Positions 7,393 through 17,453 of a stretch of 64,000 nt of DNA are shown here, piece after piece; the first letter of the stretch is position 1, and every line of letters starts with the position of its first letter. Position numbers and translations under genes: made by a program. The stretch is from Syntrophobacterales bacterium (GTDB lineage Bacteria > Desulfobacterota > Desulfobaccia > Desulfobaccales > 0-14-0-80-60-11): NCBI GenBank assembly GCA_023512475.1, contig JAILZL010000013.1, positions 1 through 64,000 on the forward strand, written 5' to 3'. The notes beneath the pieces are model-generated. The model was not told the origin of the DNA, made no database searches, and worked only from the letters and a program-made list of their open reading frames with translations.

Positions 7393-7531
7393 GCCTTATC
7401 CCCCCATCTTGGGGAGCCCCGGGAGGGGCGGGAGCCGTTCTCCCGTGGGGGCGTCCGGGAGCAGAGGCGCCCGGTTCTCCTGCCGCCCGGGGCGGAAAAG
7501 TATCCCCCGGATCTCCCCTGGAAATGACGAA

Positions 7532-7557
7532 GGCCCCGGCAGATAACCGCCGGGGCC
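7532..7557. terminator. symmetrical hairpin between convergent genes
   Basis: GGCCCCGGC (7532-7540) pairs with GCCGGGGCC (7549-7557) around an 8-base loop in the gap between the convergent L,D-transpeptidase and DegP-like genes. Neither side has a proper T-run, so a role as bidirectional terminator is only plausible by position. Confidence 0.4.
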
Positions 7558-7581
7558 CCGCCATTTCTCAGGGGTGCCGGG

Positions 7582-9024
7582 TTACTCCTTGGGCACCTCC
7601 AAAGTGATGAACAGGGTGTGGGTCTGGCGCTTGATGAGGAGGCGGGCGTAGCTGCCCTTCTCCACCCGGCTGAAGAGGCGCTGGAAGTCAGCGGCGGACT
7701 GGACGGCGGCGCCGTTCACCTCCAGGACCAGGTCCCCGGGCCTCAGACCCGCCTCCGCCGCGGGAGAGCCCGGGGCCACCCGGGTCACCACTGCGCCCTT
7801 GGTCTCCCGGATGCCGAAGCGCCGGGCCAGGGTGGGGGTCAGGTCATCCACCGTCAGCCCGGCCAGCTCCTCCACCTCCTGTCCCGGCTCGCCGGGGCTG
7901 CCGGGTTCATCCACCAGCTCCGTCACGGTGAGGGTGAAGGTCTTTTCCTTGCCGTCCCGGAGCACCTTCACCGTGGCCTTGGTGCCCGGCGCGGTGGCGG
8001 CCACCAGCCGGGGCAGCTCGTTCATCTCCTTGATGGGCTGGCCATTGAACTCGATGATGATGTCCCCCCGTTTGATGCCCGCCTTCTCCGCCGGGGTGCC
8101 GGGCCGCACTTCGGCCACCAAGGCCCCCATGGGTTCCTGGAGGCCGAAGGATTTGGCCAGCTCCGCGGTCACCACCTGCACCTGCACCCCCAGCATGCCC
8201 CGGGTCACCTTGCCCTTCTCCATGAGCTGCGGGATGATGGACTTGGCCAGGTTACTGGGAATGGCAAAGCCGATGCCCTGCCCTGCGGCCACGATGGCGG
8301 TGTTGATGCCGATGACCTCGCCCTTGAGGTTGAGGAGGGGGCCGCCGCTGTTGCCCGGGTTGATGGCGGCGTCGGTCTGCAGGAAGTTGTCATAGGGGCC
8401 GGCGCCGATGACCCGCCCCTTGGCGCTGATGATCCCCTGGGTGACGGTGTGCCCCAGCCCGAAGGGGTTGCCCACCGCGATGACCCAGTCGCCCACCCGG
8501 ATGGCGTCGGAATCCCCCAGGGGGAGGCTGGGGAAGGGACCGTTGGCCGTGATCTGCAGGAGGGCCAGGTCGGTTTTGGGATCCCGCCCCTTGACGGTGG
8601 CCTGATATTCCTTGCCCCCCGCCAGCTTGATCTTGATCTTGTCGGCCCCCTCAATGACGTGATTGTTGGTGATGATCAGGCCCTTGGGGTCGATGATGAA
8701 GCCGGAGCCCAGGGAGCGCTGCTTGAAGTCCCGGGGATGGGGGCCGTCGCCGAAGAAGCGCTCAAAGAAGTCCCGAAAGGGGTCCCCGGGGCCGCCGGGG
8801 CCCGGAAAGGGCATGGGGCCGAAAAACTCCCGCATGCGGTCCCGGCCCTTCACCACCTTTTCGGTGCTGATGTTCACCACCGCCGGGCCCACTCTCTGGG
8901 CCAGCTCCGAGAAGCTCTCCGGCACCGGCGCGGCCGACAGGGCCGAGACATGGGCCAGGCCGCCCATCAGGCACAGGATGAGGATGAGGACCAGAGGGGT
9001 GCCCCAGATATCAGTTTTCCGCAT
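7582..9024 (-). CDS. degP: periplasmic Do/DegP-type serine protease with two PDZ domains
   Basis: 480 residues: a signal anchor (residues 10-32), trypsin-like protease with catalytic His122 (TNNHVIEGA), Asp152 (KTDLALLQI) and Ser226 (GNSGGPLL), then PDZ1 (about 275-360) and PDZ2 (about 385-475). Length and layout match HtrA/DegP/MucD proteins that degrade and chaperone misfolded envelope proteins; DegP, DegQ and MucD cannot be told apart from sequence alone. The ATG at 9024 lies 14 bp inside the end of the upstream M16 gene, so it is the last gene of a translationally coupled protease operon. Confidence 0.93.
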   Translation of the reverse strand: MRKTDIWGTPLVLILILCLMGGLAHVSALSAAPVPESFSELAQRVGPAVVNISTEKVVKGRDRMREFFGPMPFPGPGGPGDPFRDFFERFFGDGPHPRDFKQRSLGSGFIIDPKGLIITNNHVIEGADKIKIKLAGGKEYQATVKGRDPKTDLALLQITANGPFPSLPLGDSDAIRVGDWVIAVGNPFGLGHTVTQGIISAKGRVIGAGPYDNFLQTDAAINPGNSGGPLLNLKGEVIGINTAIVAAGQGIGFAIPSNLAKSIIPQLMEKGKVTRGMLGVQVQVVTAELAKSFGLQEPMGALVAEVRPGTPAEKAGIKRGDIIIEFNGQPIKEMNELPRLVAATAPGTKATVKVLRDGKEKTFTLTVTELVDEPGSPGEPGQEVEELAGLTVDDLTPTLARRFGIRETKGAVVTRVAPGSPAAEAGLRPGDLVLEVNGAAVQSAADFQRLFSRVEKGSYARLLIKRQTHTLFITLEVPKE

Positions 9025-10474
9025 CGTCTTTCTCCTTCTCTTCCTGGGCGGCGACCAGGCCCGGCAGCCGGGGCAGGCGGTTCCGGTCTCCGGCCACCAC
9101 CAGGAGGTAACGCTCGGGATGGAGGTACTGCTGCGCCACCCGCAGCACATCCGCCGCTGTGACGCCCTGGATGATCTCGGCATAACGCCCGGGGTAATCC
9201 AATCCCAGGCCGTAAAATTCCACGTAGGCCATCAGCGCCGCCCGCTTGCCGGTGGCGTCCAGCCGCCGGGGGAAGCTGCCGATGAGGTAAGACTTGGCAT
9301 CCGCCAGCTCGGTGTCCGACACCGGCTCGGCGCGCAGCCGCTCCACCTCCTTGAGGATCAGGGCCACCGCTTCCCCGGCGTTTTCGGTCTTCGTCTCCAG
9401 GGAGATGTAAAAGGGGCCGGGCTCCAGCCCCGGCTCGAAGGTGCTGCCCACACTGTAGGCCAGCCCCCGAGTCTCCCGGATGGTGTCCATGAGCCGGGAG
9501 GCGAACCCGCCGCCCCCCAGGATATAGTTCATCACCTGGAAGGCATAAAAATCAGGATTTTGCCGGGTGATCCCCAGGTGCCCCCAGAGGATATTGGCCT
9601 GGGTGATCTTCTTGTCGATCACCTGGGTCTCCGGCCGGCTTAAGGGCGGCAGGGGCGGCAGGGTAAGCTCGGGAATCCTCCCCGGGCTCCAGCCGCCGAA
9701 ATATTTCAGGATCAGTTCCCGGGCTTCCTCCCGGGAGATATCCCCCACGACGCTCAGGATGGCATTGTTGGGGCGATAGAGATGGCGGTGGAATTCCACC
9801 ACCTGCTGCCGCTGGATGGCCTTGAGCCCCTGGGGCGTGCCCTTGGGGGGGAAGGCATACGGGTGTTGGCCGTAGAGTCGCTGGTCAAAGGCCCGCCGGG
9901 CGATGACCATGGGCTCGTCCTCGTCGCTGTCAAAGGAGGCCAGCAGCTGCTGTACCTTGCGCCGCAGCTCCTGCGGGGGAAAAGTGGGGTTCAGGACCGC
10001 GTCCGCCATGAGCTCCAGCCCCTGGCCCACGTCCTTTTTCAGGACCGTGAGACTCACCATGGCGTAGTCCTCCTCCGCCCCGGCGGACAGCTTGGCCCCC
10101 AGAAAATCGATCTCCTCGGCCATCTGGGTGGCGGTGCGCTTTTTCGTGCCCTGGGTGAGGAGCAGGGCGGTAAGGTGGGCCAGCCCCTCCCGGCCCCGGG
10201 GGTCCCGCAGCGCCCCGGCCTTGAGGAGCAGGTTCACCGCCACCAAAGGCACGCTGCGCTGTTCGGAGAACAGCCACACCAGCCCGTTGGGGAGCACCTC
10301 CCGCTCCCCCAAAGGCGGGGGGCCCGCCGCGGCGCTGGGCCCCGGGAAGTGAATCCACACCACCGCCAAAAGACTCAGGAGGATCCGTGCGGCAGAAGTC
10401 CACATGGGGAGGTCCTGTCGTACCCGGCCTTCAGCCATAAAACCCCCGGGAAGCTCAGAACCGGCGCGGTTCAT
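9011..10474 (-). CDS. M16-family peptidase homologue, catalytically degenerate subunit
   Basis: A 487-residue pitrilysin-like protein with a signal sequence (ILLSLLAVVWIHF...AAAG, about residues 30-50). The place of the zinc motif HxxEH is HLTAL (in GREGLAHLTALLL), so glutamate and second histidine are missing. The C-terminal half keeps the substrate-binding part (GLAYSVGSTFEPG). In bacterial M16B pairs one chain carries zinc and the other only binds substrate; this is the second type. Its ATG overlaps the stop codon of the active partner (ATGA at 10471-10474), arguing for 1:1 synthesis and a heterodimer. Confidence 0.9.
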   Translation of the reverse strand: MNRAGSELPGGFMAEGRVRQDLPMWTSAARILLSLLAVVWIHFPGPSAAAGPPPLGEREVLPNGLVWLFSEQRSVPLVAVNLLLKAGALRDPRGREGLAHLTALLLTQGTKKRTATQMAEEIDFLGAKLSAGAEEDYAMVSLTVLKKDVGQGLELMADAVLNPTFPPQELRRKVQQLLASFDSDEDEPMVIARRAFDQRLYGQHPYAFPPKGTPQGLKAIQRQQVVEFHRHLYRPNNAILSVVGDISREEARELILKYFGGWSPGRIPELTLPPLPPLSRPETQVIDKKITQANILWGHLGITRQNPDFYAFQVMNYILGGGGFASRLMDTIRETRGLAYSVGSTFEPGLEPGPFYISLETKTENAGEAVALILKEVERLRAEPVSDTELADAKSYLIGSFPRRLDATGKRAALMAYVEFYGLGLDYPGRYAEIIQGVTAADVLRVAQQYLHPERYLLVVAGDRNRLPRLPGLVAAQEEKEKDDAEN

Positions 10475-11901
10475 TGGATCTCATGCCCGGGCCGAAAGCC
10501 CTCCCGGCGGGGCTTGTCGGTTTTCAGGGGGACCAAAACGCCCACCGTGCGGTTGGCGGGCACCAGGTAGTGGCCCGCCACCCGTTTGAGGTCCGCCCCG
10601 GTGACCGCCTGGAGCTTGGGCACGAACTCCCGGGCCAGGGTCCAGCGGGCCACCGTCTCCAGCCGCCCCAGAAGCATGCCCCGGAAAAAGAGGGAATCCA
10701 TGGCCTGGTAGTAGGCCGCGGTGGCCTGGTTCTTCACCTTGGCCAGCTCCCTCTCCCCCACCTCCTCGGTCTGCAGGCGCTTGATCTCCCCCACCAGGGC
10801 CGCTTCGATCTGGGCGGCCGTCTTGCCCGGCAGGGGCTGGCCGTAGAGCATGAAGAGGGAGGGGTCGGCGGTGTCCAGGTCATAATCCGCCCCGGCCTCC
10901 AGGGCCAGGCGGTCGGTGTAGATGAGTTTCTGATAGAGGCGGGAGCTCTTCCCCTGGGAGAGCGCCCGGGCCAGGAGCTCCAGGGCGAAGCAGTCCGGGT
11001 GCTGCCAGTTGGGGACGTGGTGCACCATGACCACGTAGGGGAGCTGGGCCTCCCGCTCCACCCTCACCCGGCGCTCCCCGAACTGCCGGGGCTCCCGGGC
11101 CGTGGGCCGGGGCGGCTCCGGGCCACGGGGGAGAGCCCCGTAGACCTCCCGGACGTCCTTCAGGGTAGCCTCAAGGTCAATATCCCCCACCACCACCAGG
11201 GTGGCGTTGTTGGGCTGGTAGTAAGTCTGATAATAAGCCTGGAAATCGGCCAGGGTCAGGCTCCTGATGTCCTCGTACCAGCCGATGATGGGCCACTGAT
11301 AGGGGTGGGCCTTGTAGGCCGCGGCATAGACCTCCTCCACCAGGAAGCTCACCGGGTCGTCCTCGGTGCGCAGGCGCCGCTCCTCCAGGACCACCTTCTG
11401 CTCGGTGGCGAAGGCCTCCTCCGTCACCTTGAGGCCCCGCATGCGGTCGGCCTCCATCTCCATCCACCGCCTGAGCTCGCTGGCCGGCCCGGTCTGGAAG
11501 TAGGCGGTGTAATCCCGGCTGGTGAAGGCGTTGTCGTTGCCCCCGGCCTTCTGCACCAGGCGGGAGAAGACCTTGGGACCGTATTTCTCGGTGCCCTTGA
11601 ACATCAGGTGCTCGGTGAGGTGGGACAGCCCGGTCCTGCCCACGGTCTCGAAGCGGGAGCCCACCCGGTACCACACCTGGTGGGTGACCAGGGGCGCCCG
11701 GGGTTCCCGCAGGAGCAGCACCCGCATGCCGTTGTCCAGGGTCTGTTCCACCACCCCGGCAAAGGGATCCCCCAAGGCTGAGGGCTGGGCCGCCGCCGCC
11801 ACGCTGAAGGCGGGCCGGCCGGCCGCCGCCCCGGCAAACACGAGAAGCAGCCACAGAAGCCCGCACCCAAAGCTCCGGGCGGGCCTGAGAAGTTTCGGCA
11901 T
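10471..11901 (-). CDS. M16-family zinc peptidase, catalytic subunit
   Basis: A 476-residue protein with a signal peptide (residues 10-30), then the inverted zinc motif HLTEH (His94, Glu97, His98) in GLSHLTEHLMFKGTEKYGP and the downstream third ligand region (EEAFATEQKVVLEERR). Active M16B peptidases cut peptides inside a clamshell. The frame runs upstream to 12030, but the ATG at 11901 behind AGGA starts the signal peptide and is chosen. First of a three-gene set with the degenerate partner and DegP-like protease, a periplasmic peptide-disposal operon. Confidence 0.92.
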   Translation of the reverse strand: MPKLLRPARSFGCGLLWLLLVFAGAAAGRPAFSVAAAAQPSALGDPFAGVVEQTLDNGMRVLLLREPRAPLVTHQVWYRVGSRFETVGRTGLSHLTEHLMFKGTEKYGPKVFSRLVQKAGGNDNAFTSRDYTAYFQTGPASELRRWMEMEADRMRGLKVTEEAFATEQKVVLEERRLRTEDDPVSFLVEEVYAAAYKAHPYQWPIIGWYEDIRSLTLADFQAYYQTYYQPNNATLVVVGDIDLEATLKDVREVYGALPRGPEPPRPTAREPRQFGERRVRVEREAQLPYVVMVHHVPNWQHPDCFALELLARALSQGKSSRLYQKLIYTDRLALEAGADYDLDTADPSLFMLYGQPLPGKTAAQIEAALVGEIKRLQTEEVGERELAKVKNQATAAYYQAMDSLFFRGMLLGRLETVARWTLAREFVPKLQAVTGADLKRVAGHYLVPANRTVGVLVPLKTDKPRREGFRPGHEIQ

Positions 11902-12031
11902 GTTCCTGTCCTGGATCACGAACCGGGCCGTCCCGCACCGGCTCAGGATCATTCCTTTGTGAAGATAGCCTTTCGGAAGGGGGATTGCAAGCCGGAGGCC
12001 GGATGGGCGCACCATCAGGCTCCGGGACACC

Positions 12032-12577
12032 CTACCCCTGGCCTAGGCGGCCGCCGCGGCCGGGCCGCCACAGGCCGGGGATGACTATCGCGGCCATCAG
12101 GGCCCCCAGCATATCCCGGCCCACGTCCGCCGGGGTGCCGCTGCGGGCGGGATGCAGGGATTGCCGGGTTTCATCCACCCCTGCCACCCCCAGGGTCAGG
12201 ACCAGGGCCACCAGGCAGGTGCGCCCGGGGGCCAGCCCCAGATGCAGGTGCGCCGCCCGGAAAAAAAGGAGGTAGAGGACGGCATAGGCGCTCAGGTGGC
12301 CCAGTTTGCGAAACCAGGCGTGCCAGGCCTCCACCTCCTGGGGGGTGAGCTGGGGAAACCAGCTCATCAGCCAGTAAAACAGGCCGAGGGTTTTGCGGGA
12401 GGATCCCAGATCGCCGGAGAAAATCAGGATGGCCGCGCACCAGGCCACAGGCGGCCCCCAATACCGAAGCACCAGAGGGAGGGCGGGCGAGGCTGCAAGA
12501 ACCGGGGCGGCCGGGGCGCCCCCGGCCCTCCTCCTGGGCCGGACCGGGGCCGGATTCTGCTGCGGTTTCAGTGTCAT
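12032..12577 (-). CDS. VanZ-like membrane protein
   Basis: A 181-residue protein with about four hydrophobic segments. After a Pro/Arg-rich cytoplasmic start, conserved points are FSGDLGSS, KLGHLSAYAVLYLLFF and GVDETRQSLHPARSGTPADVGRDMLG, the last being the VanZ signature (DExxQ ... R ... D). The fold is named after a teicoplanin-resistance gene, but its biochemical function is unknown and most members are not resistance factors. ATG 12577 has an AGAGG RBS. It follows ftsY by 29 bp and so is likely in its transcript. Confidence 0.85.
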   Translation of the reverse strand: MTLKPQQNPAPVRPRRRAGGAPAAPVLAASPALPLVLRYWGPPVAWCAAILIFSGDLGSSRKTLGLFYWLMSWFPQLTPQEVEAWHAWFRKLGHLSAYAVLYLLFFRAAHLHLGLAPGRTCLVALVLTLGVAGVDETRQSLHPARSGTPADVGRDMLGALMAAIVIPGLWRPGRGGRLGQG

Positions 12578-12606
12578 GGGCCTCTTTTGGGCTCCTGGCC
12601 GGTCTC

Positions 12607-13884
12607 TCAGCCGAGAATGGCGGCCACGAAGGCCTCGGGGTCGAAGGGTTTGAGATCCCCCAGCCCCTCCCCCACCCCCAGATAGCGCAAGGGGAGACCG
12701 GTTTCATGCACCACCGCCAGGGCCACCCCCCCCTTGGCGGTGCCGTCCAGCTTGGTGAGAATGAGGCCGGTCAGGCCCACCGCCTCCTGGAAGAGCCGGG
12801 CCTGGCTCAGGGCGTTCTGGCCGGTGGTGGCGTCCAGCACCAGGTAGGTCTCATGGGGGGCGCCGGGCACCTTTTTCATGATGGTGCGGTGGATCTTTTT
12901 CAGCTCCTCCATGAGATTCACCTTGGTGTGCAGGCGGCCGGCGGTATCGATATAGACGCTGTCCACCCCCCTGGAGAGGGCGGCGGTGAGGCCGTCGAAG
13001 ACCACCGCGGCGGGGTCGGCCCCGGGCTTTTGCCGGATGACCTCCACCCCCAGGCGCCGGCCCCATTCCGCCAGCTGCTCCGCGGCTGCGGCCCGGAAGG
13101 TGTCCGCGGCGATGAGCAGGGGCTCCCGTCCGGCCTGCTGCTCCATATGGGCCAGCTTGGCGATGGTGGTGGTCTTGCCGACGCCGTTCACCCCCACCAC
13201 CAGCACCACCCAAGGGCGGGCCTCCCGGGGCAGGGGGGCGGGCGTGCGCAGCATCCTCAGCATCGCCTCGGCCAGGGCGGCTTTCAGACGCTCCGGATCC
13301 GAAAGCTCCCGGCGCTTGAGCTTCTCCTGGAGGGCGGCCATGAGGGCCAGGGTGGTCTCCACCCCTAGGTCGGCAGTGATGAGGAGCTCCTCCAGCTCTT
13401 CCAGGAGCTCGGCGTCCACCACCTGACGACGGGCAAAGAGGCGGGCCAGCCCTCCGGCCAGGGCCTCCCGGGTGCGTCCCAGCCGCTCCCGGAAACGCCG
13501 GAAGAGCCCCCGGCGCTCCGCCTCGGCCCTCTCCACCTCGGGTTCGGCGGCCTCCGTTTCCCCGGCGGCCGGCGCGGCCGGGGGAAGGTCCGGCTCCTCA
13601 AAAGGCCCGGGGGCTTCCGCCTCCGGTGGCGCTTCCGGGGCCGGGGCTCCGGGCTCCGCTTCCGTCAGAGGCGCCTCCCGCCCCCGGAAAAGCCGCCGGA
13701 AAAAGCCCGGGCGGCGCTCTCCCTCCCCCGGGCTTTCCGGAGCCGGGGTCTCATCCCCGGCTGAAGGGCCCTCCGGAGAGGGTTCCGGCGGCTCCGGGGC
13801 GCTTTCCCCGGAAGCCTCCGGCCCGGCCGGCTCCCGGGGTTCCTCCGGGTCGGTGTCTTGCTGACGGCGGCGCAGCCATCCCAT
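12607..13884 (-). CDS. ftsY: signal recognition particle receptor FtsY
   Basis: A 425-residue SRP-type GTPase. The first ~125 residues are an acidic, Pro/Glu/Ala-rich A domain as in E. coli FtsY, followed by the N helical bundle and the G domain: [15 protein letters not shown] (P-loop), [12 protein letters not shown] (I-box), [13 protein letters not shown] (G3), [10 protein letters not shown] (G4). It docks Ffh-ribosome complexes at the membrane for co-translational insertion. The partner gene ffh lies at the other end of this window. Confidence 0.97.
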   Translation of the reverse strand: MGWLRRRQQDTDPEEPREPAGPEASGESAPEPPEPSPEGPSAGDETPAPESPGEGERRPGFFRRLFRGREAPLTEAEPGAPAPEAPPEAEAPGPFEEPDLPPAAPAAGETEAAEPEVERAEAERRGLFRRFRERLGRTREALAGGLARLFARRQVVDAELLEELEELLITADLGVETTLALMAALQEKLKRRELSDPERLKAALAEAMLRMLRTPAPLPREARPWVVLVVGVNGVGKTTTIAKLAHMEQQAGREPLLIAADTFRAAAAEQLAEWGRRLGVEVIRQKPGADPAAVVFDGLTAALSRGVDSVYIDTAGRLHTKVNLMEELKKIHRTIMKKVPGAPHETYLVLDATTGQNALSQARLFQEAVGLTGLILTKLDGTAKGGVALAVVHETGLPLRYLGVGEGLGDLKPFDPEAFVAAILG

Positions 13885-14078
13885 GGTCGTGAGGTCCGAA
13901 ATTTTGGGGGATATGGCCCCTGGGGCCGGTTACTGCGGCCCCGGGGCCGGGGTTACCGGTGCGATGGGGAAAGGAAGGGCGGCAAGGCCCCTGCATGCCC
14001 CGCTTCCTCCCCGGCCCTGGTGCTGGTAGGGGATAAAAATGGTACCCTTGACCTTCCGCGGCCCTCCTGCCCCCCTCC

Positions 14079-16166
14079 TCAGGTGCTGATGCGGGAGAAA
14101 TCCGCCATCTTGAGGAAGGTGTGGCCGATGCGGCTGAGGAGGGCCAGGCGGTTGGCCCGCAGCTTCGGGTCCTCGGCCATCACCAGCACCCGGTCAAAGA
14201 AGGCGTCCACAAACCCCTTGAGCCTGGCCAGGGAACGGCACACCGCGGCGTAATCCCGGCGACCCAGGGCCTCCTCCACCTCGATCTCCATGAGCTGGGC
14301 GGCCTCGAAGAGCTGGTTCTCTTCCGGATGCTCAAAGAGGAGGGGATCCACCTCGCCTGCACCCGCGCCGGCGGTGATGTTGAGAACGCGCTTGAAGGCC
14401 ACCGCCAAGGCCGGAAACTCGGGGCTGCGGCGCACCTCCTCCAGGGCCTGGACCTTGTCCGCCGCCTCCACCACATCCCGGGAGCCCGCGGCCAACACCG
14501 CATTCACCGTCTCGTGGTCGTAACCCTCGGCCAGGAGCAGGTGGGTGAGGCGGGTCTGGAAGAAGTCCAGGACCTCCAGGGCGGTCTCCTCCGGGGTCCG
14601 GGAAATCTTGCCCTGAAGGAGCCGGAGGGCCTCCCACACCGCCTCGGGGAGATCCAGATGCAGGCGGTGGTGTCGGAGAATGCGGATGATGGCCAGGGCG
14701 TGGCGCCTCAGGCCATAGGGGTCGGCGGCCCCGGTGGGGGAGAGCCCCACCCCGAACATGCCGCAGAGGGTGTCCAGGCGGTCGGCCATGCCGATGATGG
14801 CCCCCACCAGGTCCCCGGGAAGGTCGTCATCGGCATGCCGGGGGAGGTAATGGCTGAAGATGGCCTCCGCCACCTCCGGGGGCTCCCCGGCGTTGCGGGC
14901 GTAGACCGTGCCCATCACCCCCTGGAGGCTGGGGAATTCCCCCACCATCTCGGAGACGATGTCCGCCTTGCACAGGGTGGCCGCCCGGCGCACCACCCCG
15001 GGGTCCAGGGAGAGGGCGCCGCCGTCGTCCCGGGTGAGGTTCTTCACCAGATAGTCCGCCAGCTCCCGGAAGCGCTCCATCTTCTCATAGGAAGTGCCCA
15101 GAAGGGAGTGGAAGACCACCCCCCGGAGCTGCTCCACCCAGGTCTGAAGAGGCACCTTGGAGTCCACCTGGTAGAAATACATGGCGTCGCTGAGGCGGGC
15201 CCGGAGCACCCGCTCATGGCCCTGGCGCACCACCTCGGGGTTGCGGGTGAGGGTGTTGTTCACCGCCATGAAGTGGGGGAGCAGGCGGCCGTCCGGCCCC
15301 CGGAGGGAAAAGTAGCGCTGATGCTCCCGCATGCAGGTGATGAGGACCTCCTCGGGCAGGGCCAGGTATTTCTCCTCGAAGCTCCCCACCACCACCGAGG
15401 GGTATTCCACCAGGAAGGTGTTTTCCTCCACCAGCCCCGGATTGGGCACCAGGGTGCCTCCCACCCGGGCCGCGGCCTTGGCCATCTCCTCCTCCAGGAA
15501 GGCGCGGCGGGCGGCGGGGTCCACGATGACGTAGCCCTGCCGCAGGGTCTCCAGATACTCATCAATGGTGCGCACTTCCCGGGCCTGGGGGCTCATGAAG
15601 CGATGGCCGTAGGTGACCCCGCCGCTCGTCACATCCCCCAGGGTGAAGGGGATGACCTCGCCGGCGAAGCGGGCCAGGATCCAGTGGATGGGCCGGGCGA
15701 AACTGATGGTCTCGGAGCCCCAGCGCATGGACTTGGGGAAGCTCAGCCCCAGGATGAACTCCGGCAGGTATTCCTGCAGGAGCTCCCGGGTGGGCCGGCC
15801 GGCCGTGGTTTTGCGCACCGCCAGATAGAGCCCCCTTGGGGTTTCCACCTCCACCAGGTCCGACACCGCCACGCCCTGGGCCTTGGCAAACCCCTGGGCC
15901 GCCGCGGTGGGCTGCCCCTGGGCGTCAAAGGCCACCGCCTTGGGAGGCCCCAGGATCTCCTGGGTGAGCTCCGCCTGGGTCTCCGCCAGGTCCCGGGCCG
16001 CCAACGTCAGGCGGCGGGGGGTGCCCCAGGTGTGAATCTCCCCGACGCTCAGACGCTCCTGCTCACAGCGCCTGGCGAAGGTGGCGGCCATCTCCTGCAA
16101 CACCGGCGGAATGAACCGGGCCGGGATCTCCTCGGTGCCGATCTCCAAGATGAACTCACGTCCCAT
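14079..16166 (-). CDS. glyS: glycine--tRNA ligase beta subunit
   Basis: A 695-residue protein starting MGREFILEIGTEEIPARF, the invariant GlyS N-terminus, which fixes ATG 16166 (the frame runs to 16205). The HD-like region and C-terminal anticodon-binding DALR domain (ending LLSRIGHTFLKMADFSRIS) are present. It forms the alpha2beta2 bacterial glycyl-tRNA synthetase with GlyQ immediately upstream (66 bp gap). Confidence 0.97.
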   Translation of the reverse strand: MGREFILEIGTEEIPARFIPPVLQEMAATFARRCEQERLSVGEIHTWGTPRRLTLAARDLAETQAELTQEILGPPKAVAFDAQGQPTAAAQGFAKAQGVAVSDLVEVETPRGLYLAVRKTTAGRPTRELLQEYLPEFILGLSFPKSMRWGSETISFARPIHWILARFAGEVIPFTLGDVTSGGVTYGHRFMSPQAREVRTIDEYLETLRQGYVIVDPAARRAFLEEEMAKAAARVGGTLVPNPGLVEENTFLVEYPSVVVGSFEEKYLALPEEVLITCMREHQRYFSLRGPDGRLLPHFMAVNNTLTRNPEVVRQGHERVLRARLSDAMYFYQVDSKVPLQTWVEQLRGVVFHSLLGTSYEKMERFRELADYLVKNLTRDDGGALSLDPGVVRRAATLCKADIVSEMVGEFPSLQGVMGTVYARNAGEPPEVAEAIFSHYLPRHADDDLPGDLVGAIIGMADRLDTLCGMFGVGLSPTGAADPYGLRRHALAIIRILRHHRLHLDLPEAVWEALRLLQGKISRTPEETALEVLDFFQTRLTHLLLAEGYDHETVNAVLAAGSRDVVEAADKVQALEEVRRSPEFPALAVAFKRVLNITAGAGAGEVDPLLFEHPEENQLFEAAQLMEIEVEEALGRRDYAAVCRSLARLKGFVDAFFDRVLVMAEDPKLRANRLALLSRIGHTFLKMADFSRIST

Positions 16167-16232
16167 GGCGGTCCTCTGTGAGGATGGTGGTGAGGGAGGA
16201 GCCAAGGTGGTCCTTTCCCCTCCCTTTGCGGG

Positions 16233-17102
16233 TTATTTCTTCAACAGCGGAAAGCCCAAGGCCTCCCGCTGCTTCAGGTAGGTTTCGGAGCACAGCCGGG
16301 CCAGGTGGCGCACCCGGCCGATGAGGCTGGCCCGCTCCGCCACGCTGATGGCCCCCCGGGCGTTCAGGAGGTTGAAGGTGTGGGAGCACTTGAGGCAGTA
16401 GTCATAGGCCGGCAGCACCAGCCCCTGCTGGATGATGCGCAGGCTCTCCTTTTCATACATGTCGAAGAGGCGGAAGAGCATGTCCACATCGGCCTGCTCA
16501 AAGTTGTAGATGGAGTGCTCCACCTCCCCCCGATGGTGGACGTCGCCGTAGGTGACGTCCTTGTTCCATTTGAGGTCATAGACGCTCTCCACCCCCTGGA
16601 GATACATGGCGATGCGCTCCGGCCCGTAGGTGAGCTCCACGCTGATGGGATGGAGATCGATGCCGCCGCATTGCTGGAAATAGGTGAACTGGGTGATCTC
16701 CATGCCGTCCAGCCAGACCTCCCAGCCCAGGCCCCAGGCCCCCAGGGTGGGGGATTCCCAGTCGTCCTCCACAAAGCGGATGTCGTGATCCAGGGGATCC
16801 AATCCCAGGGCCCGGAGGGAATCCAGATAGATCTCCTGGATGTTTTTGGGGGAGGGCTTCATGATGACCTGGTACTGATAATAGTGCTGCAGGCGGTTGG
16901 GGTTTTCGCCGTAGCGGCCGTCGGTGGGGCGCCGGGAGGGCTCCACATAGGCCACATTCCAGGGCTCCGGCCCCAGGGCCCGGAGTAGGGTGTGGGGGTT
17001 GAAGGTGCCCGCCCCCACCTCCAGGTCATAGGGCTGGGCGATAATGCAGCCCCGTTCGGCGAAGAAGCGCTCCAGGGTCATGAGCAGGTCTTGAAAGTAC
17101 AT
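16233..17102 (-). CDS. glyQ: glycine--tRNA ligase alpha subunit
   Basis: A 289-residue catalytic subunit with class II motifs ([57 protein letters not shown]). The ATG at 17102 has an AGAGGAG RBS and begins the conserved [13 protein letters not shown]; the frame is open further upstream to 17258 but crosses the promoter. First gene of the glyQS operon. Confidence 0.97.
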   Translation of the reverse strand: MYFQDLLMTLERFFAERGCIIAQPYDLEVGAGTFNPHTLLRALGPEPWNVAYVEPSRRPTDGRYGENPNRLQHYYQYQVIMKPSPKNIQEIYLDSLRALGLDPLDHDIRFVEDDWESPTLGAWGLGWEVWLDGMEITQFTYFQQCGGIDLHPISVELTYGPERIAMYLQGVESVYDLKWNKDVTYGDVHHRGEVEHSIYNFEQADVDMLFRLFDMYEKESLRIIQQGLVLPAYDYCLKCSHTFNLLNARGAISVAERASLIGRVRHLARLCSETYLKQREALGFPLLKK

Positions 17103-17136
17103 GCCGCTTCTCCTCTGAGCTGGCAAAACTCGGATT

Positions 17137-17165
17137 ACACTAACAATTTTGCCGCGTCCTGTCAA
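17137..17165 (-). promoter_or_regulatory. glyQS promoter
   Basis: A perfect TTGACA -35 (17160-17165) and a TAGTGT -10 (17137-17142) are spaced by 17 bp, about 35 bp upstream of the glyQ start. The remainder of the 351-bp gap up to 17453 holds another TTGACA on the plus strand (around 17191) that may serve the next gene, but its -10 is poor. Confidence 0.65.
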
Positions 17166-17453
17166 GCACTTCCCTGCTGAGGCCTTTTTCCTTGACATTT
17201 TCCCCCGGTGTGCTGAGATAGGGTCAAGGGCCCCCTGCAGCCGGTCCGCCTCAGACACCGGCCTTCCCCGGTCAGGAGGCGGCCGTCTGGGCTCCGCATC
17301 CCTTGCCCACGCCCGCCGTCACCAGGCCCCGGAGCGTGGCCCTTCACCTGGTCTCCCGGCCTCTTTTCTGCCTCCCGGCGTCTTGGGCCCTCCGGGGACG
17401 GCAGCCCTCGTGCGCAGAACCACCGTCAACCTTCCACCGAAAAGGAGAAGCAC

